Both the position numbers and the translations under genes were made by a program. Of a DNA stretch of 7,089 nucleotides, positions 1 through 5,724 are shown piece by piece. Each line of letters begins with the position of its first letter. Position 1 is the stretch's first letter. This DNA comes from an uncultured Alphaproteobacteria bacterium (GTDB taxonomy: Bacteria; Pseudomonadota; Alphaproteobacteria; Micropepsales; Micropepsaceae), in assembly GCA_937942205.1 (NCBI GenBank), contig CALDFO010000080.1, forward strand, positions 1-7,089. Reading direction: 5' to 3'. Below the pieces are notes generated by a model that saw only the letters and a list, made by a program, of their open reading frames with translations, was not told the DNA's origin and ran no database searches.

Positions 1-369
1 CTGCTGGGCACCACCCTGATCTTCATGACCAACCTGCGTCACCTGGCGATCGGCGCCATCGCGGGCAGCTATCGCATGTTGCCGCCGGGCGGGCATCTGC
101 CGGTGGCGGACATGGCCCAACTGTCCATCATGCTGGTGTCATCGTCCTTCGCGCTGGGCTTCCAGCTTGCCGCGCCCTTCCTGGTGTTCGGCTTCGCCAT
201 GTATGCCGGGCTGGGCGTGCTGGCCAAGCTGATGCCGCAACTCCAGATCTTCTTCGTGGCGGTGCCGCTCAACATCCTGTGCGGGTTCCTGATCCTGATG
301 GCGTTGATCGGCTCGCTGATGACCGTGTTCCTGAACTTCTATTCCACCCAGATGGCGGCGTTCCTATAG
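1..369 (+). CDS. fliR: Flagellar export apparatus protein FliR (C-terminal part, 5' end outside window)
   Basis: This is the C-terminal 122 residues of FliR, a membrane component of the flagellar type III export gate that works with FliP, FliQ, FlhA and FlhB in the inner membrane at the base of the basal body. The reading frame is open from base 1, so the first Met codon at base 25 is internal and not the start. The piece begins in a membrane helix followed by the NLRHLAIGAIAGSY segment, which matches the family pattern of a helix followed by a basic/His stretch and a Ser-Tyr. Two long hydrophobic stretches follow, at visible residues about 48-72 and 83-110. FliR is usually about 250 residues, so roughly half is visible. 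It ends four bases before flhB, the order seen in many flagellar operons (fliQ-fliR-flhB). Family identity is strong from both sequence and context. Confidence 0.9.
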   Translation: MLGTTLIFMTNLRHLAIGAIAGSYRMLPPGGHLPVADMAQLSIMLVSSSFALGFQLAAPFLVFGFAMYAGLGVLAKLMPQLQIFFVAVPLNILCGFLILMALIGSLMTVFLNFYSTQMAAFL

Positions 370-373
370 AAAT

Positions 374-1456
374 ATGGCTGACGCACCCGACAAGGACCAA
401 CAGACAGAAGAACCGACAGCCAAGCGGCTGGAACAGGCGCGCGAGAATGGCGACGCCATCAAGTCGCAGGAAGTCAACGCGGTCATTCTTCTGGGCGGCG
501 GGATGCTGGCCATCGCCATGTTCGGCCCTTATATGGCGGCGGGCGTGGGCCGTTCGCTGCGCCTGTTCCTGGAGCAGCCGGAGATGCTGGCGGTGGACGG
601 GGCGGGCATCACCAGCCTGATGACCGGGCTTCTGATCCAGCTTGCCTTCGCGCTGGCGCCCTTTTTCGGCGTGATGATGCTGGCGGGGCTGGCGGGCCAT
701 CTGATCCAGAGCCGTCCCACCTTCAATCCCGAAAAGCTGGTCCCGGATATTTCCAAGCTTTCGCTGATGGCGGGGTTCAAGCGCCTGTTCGGCGTCGATG
801 GCTGGCTGAACCTGGTCAAGGGCCTGGCCAAGATGGCGGTGGTCGGCATCGCCATCTGGACCCAGCTCTGGCCCGAGCGCGGAATGCTCGAAGCCATCAT
901 GACCCAATCCACCGCCGCCGTGCTGGCCGATATGTCCCATCTGCTGTTCAAGGTGCTGATGGCGTCGCTGCTGGCGCTGGGCGTGATCGCGGGCGCCGAT
1001 TATTTCTGGCAGCGTATGCAGTTCTACAAGCGCAACCGCATGTCCAAGCAGGAGATCAAGGAAGAGTATCGCCAGAATGAAGGCGATCCGCACATCAAGG
1101 CCAAGATCCGCCAGCTTCGCCAGGAACGGTCGCGCAAGCGCATGATGGCGCAGGTGCCGCAGGCCACGGTGGTCATCATGAACCCCACCCATTATGCCGT
1201 GGCGCTGAAATATGAGAGCGGCAAGATGGCCGCGCCCGTCTGCGTCGCCAAGGGCGTGGACGCGCTGGCGCTGCGGATCCGCGCCCTGGCCGAGGATCAT
1301 GGCGTAGCGGTGGTGGAGAATCCGCCCTTGGCCCGCGCCCTGCACGCCGCCATCGAGATCGACGAGCCGGTGCCGCCGGAGCACTTCAAGGCGGTGGCCC
1401 AGGTGATCGGCTATGTCATGCGGCTCCAGGGCAAGCTGCCCGCGCGTCCCAACTAA
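374..1456 (+). CDS. flhB: Flagellar export switch protein FlhB
   Basis: FlhB (360 aa, normal family length) is the inner-membrane export-gate protein whose autocleaved cytoplasmic domain switches secretion from rod/hook subunits to filament subunits. Visible features in order: the N-terminal family motif EEPTAKRLEQARENG (residues 12-26); four hydrophobic segments near 35-57, 87-110, 146-165 and 188-211; a charged linker with YKRNRMSKQEIKEEYR (218-233); and the autocleavage motif NPTH at 270-273, where the chain breaks between Asn270 and Pro271, followed by the conserved HYAVALKY. The C-terminal tail is short (ends at LPARPN), with little beyond the conserved domain. The start lies 4 bases after the fliR stop with only a weak purine-rich stretch ahead, so translation is probably coupled to fliR. 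All key residues are intact, so it should be functional. Confidence 0.96.
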   Translation: MADAPDKDQQTEEPTAKRLEQARENGDAIKSQEVNAVILLGGGMLAIAMFGPYMAAGVGRSLRLFLEQPEMLAVDGAGITSLMTGLLIQLAFALAPFFGVMMLAGLAGHLIQSRPTFNPEKLVPDISKLSLMAGFKRLFGVDGWLNLVKGLAKMAVVGIAIWTQLWPERGMLEAIMTQSTAAVLADMSHLLFKVLMASLLALGVIAGADYFWQRMQFYKRNRMSKQEIKEEYRQNEGDPHIKAKIRQLRQERSRKRMMAQVPQATVVIMNPTHYAVALKYESGKMAAPVCVAKGVDALALRIRALAEDHGVAVVENPPLARALHAAIEIDEPVPPEHFKAVAQVIGYVMRLQGKLPARPN

Positions 1457-1484
1457 GCGCGGCTGTTTTGCGTCCTGGGTGCGT

Positions 1485-1512
1485 CATGCGTCGCGCATGG
1501 GCGTCGTGCCCA
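1485..1512. other. Pair of small hairpins after flhB
   Basis: Just after the flhB stop lies a perfect 6-bp stem with a 3-base loop (CATGCG-TCG-CGCATG, 1485-1499). It overlaps by two bases a second 5-bp stem, TGGGC-GTCGT-GCCCA (1498-1512). No run of T follows, so this is not a standard intrinsic terminator; a Rho-type or mRNA-stabilising role is possible but unproven. The surrounding 1457-1600 holds nothing else I can recognise. Confidence 0.3.
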
Positions 1513-1594
1513 CATCGCTCCGCCTTTCTGCCCAGCCCGCAAAACATCTCGCGCTGACAATCGTGCCAGGGTGATTCGCGGTTCGTTCCCGGTC

Positions 1595-1712
1595 TTAATT
1601 TTCTGTGCAAAACATCCCGAACAGCGTTCAAAAACGCCATAAATTCTCCAAGGAAAACAACTACTTGTGGGTTGGAAAGGTTTGGTTAACCAAATCTTGT
1701 ATCCTGCCGTTA
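1595..1712 (+). promoter_or_regulatory. AT-rich upstream region of cckA
   Basis: Base composition changes here from GC-rich to distinctly AT-rich (runs such as TTAATTTT, CAAAAACG, AAGGAAAACAA), as expected for a promoter region between flhB and cckA. It holds a small stem, GCGTT-CAAA-AACGC (1624-1637), and the 14-bp palindrome listed separately. A TATCCT at 1700-1705 could serve as a -10 element for a start site near base 1712. I could not find a convincing -35 hexamer, so exact promoter positions are inference. Confidence 0.45.
1681..1694. promoter_or_regulatory. Perfect 14-bp palindrome with CtrA-like TTAACC half-sites
   Basis: TTTGGTTAACCAAA is a perfect palindrome ending 18 bases before the chosen cckA start. 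Both strands read TTAACCAA, close to the TTAACC-type half of the CtrA binding consensus (TTAA-N7-TTAA) known from Caulobacter. On the + strand the spacing continues as TTAA-N7-TTGT (1686-1700), a degenerate full site. Because CckA feeds phosphate toward CtrA, a CtrA site here would make a feedback loop. Seen: the palindrome. Inferred: the regulator. Confidence 0.45.
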
Positions 1713-3929
1713 ATGAATGCCTCACGATCCCTTTCGGCGATTCCTGTCGGCGTGCCCACCGGCGCCTGGCGTTGGGCGGCTCTGGCCTTTGTCCTGCTGG
1801 CCCTGGCGGCGGCCGGGCTGACCATCGCCGCCCCCCAGATCGCGGGTCTGGCCGGTTATGCCCTGCTGGTCGGCATCGCCGCCCTGGCGGGCCTGTTTCT
1901 CTATGCGGTCTGGCCGCGCACCGCGCGCGCCAGCCAGGACGCCCTGCGGGTGGCCGAGGCCGCCGCCAAGGCCAATGTCGCCTGGGCGATCACCGGCGAG
2001 GGCGGGGCGGTGCTGGACTGCAATTCCGTCTATCGCCGCATGGCGGGGGTGGGCGAGCTGGAATCGCCGCCGCCGCCCGAACTGGCGCTGGCGGGCGAGC
2101 CCAGCGCCGCCGTTCTGTATCGCCTGTCGCGTGACGCCGCCGAGGGCCGCCCCCGCGAGGAAACCTTCGCCGTGGTGCCGGGGCTGGAAATCGTCGCCGC
2201 CGTGCGCCCGCTGCCCGGCAGCCAGACGGCCTGGTGGTTCACGCCGCGCCTGGCCGCCTCCACATCGCCCCAGCCCGACCTGAGCCGCGCCGTCCCGCGC
2301 CAGAGCCAGCTTGAGAGCCAGCTTGCCGTGCCGCCCGCGCCCGCCGTGAGCGCGCCCGCGCCGGTGGCCGCGCCTGTCATGGCGCCCAGCGCCGACCTGC
2401 TGCGCGACGCGCCGATGGGCGTGGCCTTTGTCGATGCGGACGGCGTGATGGGGCAGGCCAATACCGCGCTGGCGAAATTCTTCGGCGTCCCCGACACGCT
2501 GGCCGGCCGCAATTTCGCCGAACTGGTGGAGCCGGGCGAGCGGGCGCAGGTTTCCGCCCTGATCGCGCGCGCCGCGGCGGGCGAGGCCGGTCTGCCCGCC
2601 ATCGAACTGCGCCGCGCCGGCTCCGGCCCCGGCGAGGAACGCCCCGGCGAAGAAAAAATGGCCGAACTGTTCGCCTCGTCCATGCCGTCCGTGGGGCCGT
2701 CGCCGGACGGCCAGGCGGGCCAGGCGGTGCTGTATCTGCTGGATGTCTCCGAGCAGAAGGCGCTGGAGACCAAATTCGCCCAGTCCCAGAAGATGCAGAC
2801 GGTGGGCCAGCTGGCGGGCGGGGTGGCGCACGACTTCAACAATCTGCTCACCGTCATCATCGGCAACTGCGAATTCCTGCTGATGCGCCATCAGGCGGGC
2901 GATCCCTCCTTCAAGGAGATCAACGAGGTCCATCAGAACGCCTTGCGCGCCGCCGCCCTGGTCAGCCAGCTTCTGGCTTTCAGCCGCAAACAGACCATGC
3001 AGCCCAAGATCCTCGCCTTGGGCGAAGTGGTGGGCGAACTGGCCCAGATGCTGCGCCGCCTGGTGGGCGAAGGCATCACCCTGGACGTCGAGCGCGGCAG
3101 CGATCTGTGGAACGTCCATGCCGACGAAGCGCAACTGGGCAACGCCATCATCAATCTGGTGGTCAACGCCCGCGACGCCATGCCGGGCGGCGGCGCGGTC
3201 ACGATCCGCACGGCCAACGAAACGGTAAAGACCTCCACCGCGCTGGGCACGGCCATGATGCCGCCGGGCGATTATGTCCGCATCGAGGTGGCCGATACCG
3301 GCACCGGCATGTCCAAGGAGATCCAGAGCAAGATCTTCGATCCCTTCTTCACCACCAAGCCGGTGGGCCAGGGCACGGGCCTGGGCCTGGCCACCGTCTA
3401 CGGCATCGTCAAGCAGACCGGCGGTTACATCACGGTGGAGTCCGATCTGGGCAAGGGCACGGCCTTCAACATCTATCTGCCGCGCCACAAGGCCGAGGCC
3501 GCGCCCGTGGCGGTGGAGGCCGCGCCCACGCCCGCGCGCGACGTCACCGGCCAGGACACCATCCTGCTGGTGGAGGACGAGGAAGCGGTGCGCAGCTTCG
3601 CGGCGCGGGCCTTGCGCATGCGCGGCTACAATGTGCTGGAAGCGGGCGGCGGCGAAGAGGCGCTGGAGATCGTCCAGGCCGGTGCGCAGAAGATCGACCT
3701 GGTGATCACCGATGTGGTGATGCCCAACATGGACGGCCCCACCATGGTGCGCCATGTCAAGGCGCTCAAACCCGGCCTGGCGGTGATCTTCATGTCGGGT
3801 TATGCCGAGGAAGCCTTCCGCCGCAACGACCAGTCCAGCAAGGATATCCACTTCCTGCCCAAGCCCTTCGGCCTCAAGCAACTGGCGGCCAAGGTCAAGG
3901 AAGTGCTGTCCAGCCAGCCGGTCCACTGA
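1713..3929 (+). CDS. cckA: CckA-type hybrid sensor histidine kinase/phosphatase
   Basis: A 738-aa hybrid kinase. In alphaproteobacteria CckA phosphorylates, via ChpT, the cell-cycle and motility regulator CtrA (and CpdR), and can reverse the flow as a phosphatase. Domains in order: two membrane helices (about 19-41 and 45-67); a PAS-like region (about 82-165); a Pro/Ala-rich linker (about 184-228); a second PAS (about 229-290); HisKA with phospho-His373 in VAHDFNN; HATPase with N box (Asn481, Asn485), G1 box DTGTGM (528-533), FDPFFTTK and GTGLGL (554-559); and a receiver (about 616-733) with acidic pair Glu621/Asp622, phospho-acceptor Asp667, Ser695 and Lys717. All catalytic residues are present. 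Caulobacter CckA is, as I recall, slightly shorter (691 aa). The ATG at 1713 was chosen because hydrophobic segments begin soon after it; it lacks a Shine-Dalgarno. Alternatives are TTG 1665 (with AAGGA upstream) and GTG 1605. Its place after fliR-flhB supports cckA over other hybrid kinases. Confidence 0.9.
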   Translation: MNASRSLSAIPVGVPTGAWRWAALAFVLLALAAAGLTIAAPQIAGLAGYALLVGIAALAGLFLYAVWPRTARASQDALRVAEAAAKANVAWAITGEGGAVLDCNSVYRRMAGVGELESPPPPELALAGEPSAAVLYRLSRDAAEGRPREETFAVVPGLEIVAAVRPLPGSQTAWWFTPRLAASTSPQPDLSRAVPRQSQLESQLAVPPAPAVSAPAPVAAPVMAPSADLLRDAPMGVAFVDADGVMGQANTALAKFFGVPDTLAGRNFAELVEPGERAQVSALIARAAAGEAGLPAIELRRAGSGPGEERPGEEKMAELFASSMPSVGPSPDGQAGQAVLYLLDVSEQKALETKFAQSQKMQTVGQLAGGVAHDFNNLLTVIIGNCEFLLMRHQAGDPSFKEINEVHQNALRAAALVSQLLAFSRKQTMQPKILALGEVVGELAQMLRRLVGEGITLDVERGSDLWNVHADEAQLGNAIINLVVNARDAMPGGGAVTIRTANETVKTSTALGTAMMPPGDYVRIEVADTGTGMSKEIQSKIFDPFFTTKPVGQGTGLGLATVYGIVKQTGGYITVESDLGKGTAFNIYLPRHKAEAAPVAVEAAPTPARDVTGQDTILLVEDEEAVRSFAARALRMRGYNVLEAGGGEEALEIVQAGAQKIDLVITDVVMPNMDGPTMVRHVKALKPGLAVIFMSGYAEEAFRRNDQSSKDIHFLPKPFGLKQLAAKVKEVLSSQPVH

Positions 3930-3938
3930 CCCGCCGGA

Positions 3939-3960
3939 GCATCCATCCAAACCGGGATGC
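3939..3960. other. Small hairpin after cckA
   Basis: A perfect 6-bp stem GCATCC (3939-3944) / GGATGC (3955-3960) with a 10-base loop starts ten bases after the cckA stop. It has no T tract and is short; its role is unknown and it could be chance. Confidence 0.25.
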
Positions 3961-3964
3961 GCCC

Positions 3965-4029
3965 ACTAGAGCTTTCCCGCGTTTCCCCGTGTTTCCATGA
4001 ATCGCGGAAAAGCTCTAGTTTATTGTTTT
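3965..4029 (+). terminator. Possible cckA terminator made by the repeat's first stem
   Basis: The 17-bp imperfect stem (3965-3981 with 4003-4019) is followed by TTTATTGTTTT (4019-4029), a T-rich tail on the + strand. This resembles an intrinsic terminator placed about 35 bases after the cckA stop. The 21-base loop is longer than usual, and the stem is part of a repeat element, so termination is only a plausible side role. Confidence 0.4.
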
Positions 4030-4081
4030 GTCGCGCTTCCGGACGGAAAAACGTTACACGCTTTTCCCGGAACCGCTCTAA
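3965..4081. repeat. Two-module palindromic intergenic repeat (alphaproteobacterial type)
   Basis: Module 1 (3965-4019) has 17-base inverted arms beginning ACTAGAGC and ending GCTCTAGT, with one mismatch and a 21-base loop. Module 2 (4020-4081) carries nested arms TTCCGG (4037-4042) / CCGGAA (4067-4072) around GGAAAA (4045-4050) / TTTTCC (4062-4067), and again ends in GCTCTA. Read on the - strand, both modules begin with (C/T)TAGAGC, and module 2 continues GGTTCCGGGAAAAG and, further on, TTTTTCCGTCCGGAA and GCGACAAAACAA. From memory, this layout matches a short palindromic element scattered between genes in many alphaproteobacterial genomes. It encodes no protein. The name and mobility of the element are not established here. 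Confidence 0.7.
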
Positions 4082-4083
4082 GG
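4080..4083 (+). promoter_or_regulatory. Ribosome binding site of the small lipoprotein gene, at the repeat edge
   Basis: AAGG at 4080-4083 lies 8 bases before the ATG at 4092 and is the best Shine-Dalgarno candidate for this gene. Its first bases fall in the final CTCTAAG of the palindromic repeat, so the element's border appears to provide part of the translation signal. This site decides the start at 4092 over the in-frame upstream ATG at 3957, which would translate through the repeat and bury the signal peptide. Confidence 0.55.
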
Positions 4084-4091
4084 TCCGGACC

Positions 4092-4406
4092 ATGAAAACG
4101 CTTTCTCTTCTTTTGTGCGCGCTCCTGCTGGCGGGATGCAGCGATCTGGAACGCTGGACCAGCTTTCAGCGCAGCGATGCGCCCGATATGGCGGAGGCCG
4201 CGGCGCCGCCCCCCGCCACACAGATGTCCGCCACACAGGTCCAAGCCGCGCCCGCGCCGCTGGCCGCCCAGCAGCCCGTCCTCAATCCCTTCTGCCAGTC
4301 GGTGGCGGCGCAGGATGCCGCGGGCAACGGCTTCGACACGGCGACGCAGCAGCGCATGATTCAGCGCAGCTATGCCCAGTGCAGCGCCATCTTCGGCGCG
4401 CGCTGA
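4092..4406 (+). CDS. Small lipoprotein of unknown function
   Basis: A 104-aa predicted lipoprotein that I do not recognise as a named family. The N-terminus is a classic lipoprotein signal: MK, a Leu-rich core, then the lipobox LAGC at 13-16, so Cys16 would be lipidated after signal peptidase II cleavage. Asp18 at position +3 of the mature form does not block outer-membrane sorting by the simple E. coli +2 rule, where +2 here is Ser17. Residues about 36-60 are Pro/Ala/Gln-rich and probably disordered. The C-terminal 45 residues look folded and carry two Cys, in NPFCQSVAAQDA and SYAQCSAIF, which could form a disulfide. The composition resembles small alphaproteobacterial envelope lipoproteins. 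It starts after the repeat with its own ribosome binding site, so it is probably not part of the cckA transcript. It ends directly against the stop of the convergent epimerase gene. Confidence 0.8.
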   Translation: MKTLSLLLCALLLAGCSDLERWTSFQRSDAPDMAEAAAPPPATQMSATQVQAAPAPLAAQQPVLNPFCQSVAAQDAAGNGFDTATQQRMIQRSYAQCSAIFGAR

Positions 4407-5543
4407 TCATTTCACCGAAAAACGAAACTCGATCGTGTGCAGCCAGGTCTGGTTGGGCATCAGCATCGTGCTGGGGAAATCGGGGATGTTGGGCGCGTTG
4501 GGAAAGCCCTGCGCTTCCAGCGCCACCGCCCCGTGCGGACGGTAGCCCTTGACCTCGCCCACCAGCGGCGGGGGATAGTTGGCGGTATAGACCTGCAGGC
4601 CCGGCAAGGTGGTCCATTCCTCCATCACCCGTCCCGACTTGGGGTCTTCCAGCCGCGCCGCCAGCCGCAGCGTGCCCGCCGGCCCGTTCAGGGCGTAATT
4701 CTGGTCGAAGCCGCCCGCCCGCTGGATCAGCGGATCGGAGGCATGGATGTTCTTGCCGATGGGCGTGGGCTGGCGGAAATCGAAGGCGGTGCCTTCGACC
4801 TTGCGGATCTCGCCGGTGGGGGTGTTGCTGGCGTCGCCGGGCGTGATGGCGTCGGCGTTTACCGTCAGAAGCTGATCCAGCACCGGGCCGGAATCATCGC
4901 CCGCCAGGTTGAAATAGGCATGGTTGGTCAAGCTGATCGGGGTCTGTTTGTCGGTGACGGCGCGGAAGGACAGGCGCAGGACATTCTGGCTGGTCAAGGT
5001 ATAGGTGGCCGTGACCTTCACCGTGCCGGGAAAGCCCATGGTGCCGTTGCGATCGTCCAGCTTGAGGATCAGGCTGGGCTCGGCCCCATCCCTGGCTTCG
5101 GCCGTCCAGACCCGTTCGTCATAGGGCACATGGCTGCTGTCGGCGGCGGCGGTATAGCCCTCGCCGCGCCCGATCCGGTAGGTGATGCCCCCCAACTGGA
5201 AACGGTTGTCCTTGATGCGGTTGGCGAACCGCCCGATGATGGCGCCGTAGCGGCCCTTGTAGCCGGGCGACACATAGGCGGCCAGGTTGTCGAAGCCCTG
5301 GGTGACGTTGGTCATCTTGCCGTCGCGGTCGGGCACCCGGATCGATGTAATGATCCCGCCATAATTGCTGATCCGCACTTCCATGCCGCCGGCATTGGTC
5401 AGGACGTACAGGTCCACGCCCTTGCCGCCCTTGCCGCCCCAGGCAATCCGGTTGATGGCGGCCTGGGCGCCCAGGCTGGTGAGCAGCAGCAGGCCCAGGG
5501 CCCAAACGCAGGCCGAAACCAGGGTCGAAGAAAAGCGCGGCAT
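4407..5543 (-). CDS. Exported aldose 1-epimerase (GalM-like mutarotase)
   Basis: A 378-aa GalM-family protein, which interconverts alpha and beta anomers of aldoses. A signal peptide (residues 1-28: basic start, hydrophobic WALGLLLLTSLG, cleavage motif AQA before Ala29) predicts a periplasmic enzyme; E. coli GalM is cytoplasmic and about 346 aa, so the extra length is mostly the signal. Family motifs: GGIITSIRVPDRDG (62-75), GRFANRI (104-110), LTNHAYFNL (205-213, with His208 as candidate catalytic acid), FDQNY (279-283, Asp280 binding sugar) and ALEAQGFPNAPN (341-352, Glu343 as candidate catalytic base). The usual N-x-LHGG loop with the second catalytic His is replaced by DSSHVPYDERVW (135-146), leaving His138 as the likely equivalent. 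The ATG at 5543 was chosen for its GGGGGGA ribosome binding site 7 bases upstream and the signal peptide; a longer frame upstream runs into the divergent control region. The sugar substrate is unknown. Confidence 0.92.
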   Translation of the reverse strand: MPRFSSTLVSACVWALGLLLLTSLGAQAAINRIAWGGKGGKGVDLYVLTNAGGMEVRISNYGGIITSIRVPDRDGKMTNVTQGFDNLAAYVSPGYKGRYGAIIGRFANRIKDNRFQLGGITYRIGRGEGYTAAADSSHVPYDERVWTAEARDGAEPSLILKLDDRNGTMGFPGTVKVTATYTLTSQNVLRLSFRAVTDKQTPISLTNHAYFNLAGDDSGPVLDQLLTVNADAITPGDASNTPTGEIRKVEGTAFDFRQPTPIGKNIHASDPLIQRAGGFDQNYALNGPAGTLRLAARLEDPKSGRVMEEWTTLPGLQVYTANYPPPLVGEVKGYRPHGAVALEAQGFPNAPNIPDFPSTMLMPNQTWLHTIEFRFSVK

Positions 5544-5550
5544 CCGGTGA

Positions 5551-5557
5551 TCCCCCC
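5551..5557 (-). promoter_or_regulatory. Ribosome binding site of the epimerase gene
   Basis: On the - strand GGGGGGA lies 7 bases before the ATG at 5543. It supports this start over the in-frame upstream codons, which would add an unusual 78-residue extension ahead of the signal peptide. Confidence 0.6.
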
Positions 5558-5560
5558 ATG

Positions 5561-5588
5561 TTGCCGGCAAACTTAGCGACAGGTTTGC
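5561..5588. promoter_or_regulatory. Overlapping palindromes, candidate operator in divergent region
   Basis: TTGCCGGCAA (5561-5570) is a perfect 10-bp palindrome with a central CG step. It overlaps one arm of a second inverted repeat, GCAAAC (5567-5572) / GTTTGC (5583-5588), with a 10-base gap. Both sit just upstream of the epimerase ribosome binding site. Central-CG palindromes of this style are typical of LacI/GalR-family operators, but no regulator gene is in view and the assignment is a guess. Confidence 0.3.
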
Positions 5589-5639
5589 GGCTGCGCCATC
5601 CTGACGCTGCATCTTCGCACCTGCACATCGCGGCCGTGT

Positions 5640-5668
5640 TTGACCGGGCCGGATCGGCCTGATTAGCT
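5640..5668 (+). promoter_or_regulatory. Candidate promoter for the exported aldolase gene
   Basis: TTGACC (5640-5645) is a good -35 match, followed 17 bases later by TTAGCT (5663-5668), a poor -10 match. A start site near 5675 would give a leader of about 50 bases. The rest of the 181-base divergent region (5544-5724) holds the two palindromes listed separately and no other gene. Confidence 0.3.
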
Positions 5669-5709
5669 GCGCCCCGCTTGTGACCGGCCGTTTGCCGAGT
5701 CGGGCCTTT

Positions 5710-5715
5710 GGAGGA
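5710..5715 (+). promoter_or_regulatory. Strong ribosome binding site of the aldolase gene
   Basis: GGAGGA, 9 bases before the ATG at 5725, is the strongest Shine-Dalgarno in the window. It fixes the start at 5725 rather than at 5680, and so places the hydrophobic signal peptide at the very N-terminus. Confidence 0.8.
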
Positions 5716-5724
5716 TTTCCGGGA

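Noticed and set aside
269..1384. Open frame of 371 codons on the - strand opposite flhB
   Set aside because: Antisense shadow of flhB; low-complexity His/Arg/Gln-rich product without recognisable motifs.
1540..1575. Sigma-54-like TGGCACG on the - strand
   Set aside because: The GG and GC elements are 11 bases apart instead of 10, and it points toward flhB with no gene to drive.
1453..1725. Short - strand frames between flhB and cckA
   Set aside because: The products (about 74 and 90 residues) have no family-like pattern, run over the AT-rich control region, and show no good ribosome binding site.
1722..3950. Long open frame on the - strand (742 codons) opposite cckA
   Set aside because: It is a shadow of the GC-rich cckA gene, rich in Gly/His/Arg/Ala with no domain signature, while the + frame has all histidine-kinase motifs.
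3957..4091. N-terminal extension of the lipoprotein gene from the ATG at 3957
   Set aside because: It would translate through the palindromic repeat and bury the lipoprotein signal; the ATG at 4092 has a proper ribosome binding site and gives a standard lipobox.
4437..5576. Open frame of 379 codons on the + strand opposite the epimerase gene
   Set aside because: Shadow frame; the - strand frame has the GalM motifs, a signal peptide and a ribosome binding site.
5680..5724. Upstream ATG at 5680 for the aldolase gene
   Set aside because: It would add 15 residues ahead of the signal peptide and ignore the strong GGAGGA placed 9 bases before the ATG at 5725.
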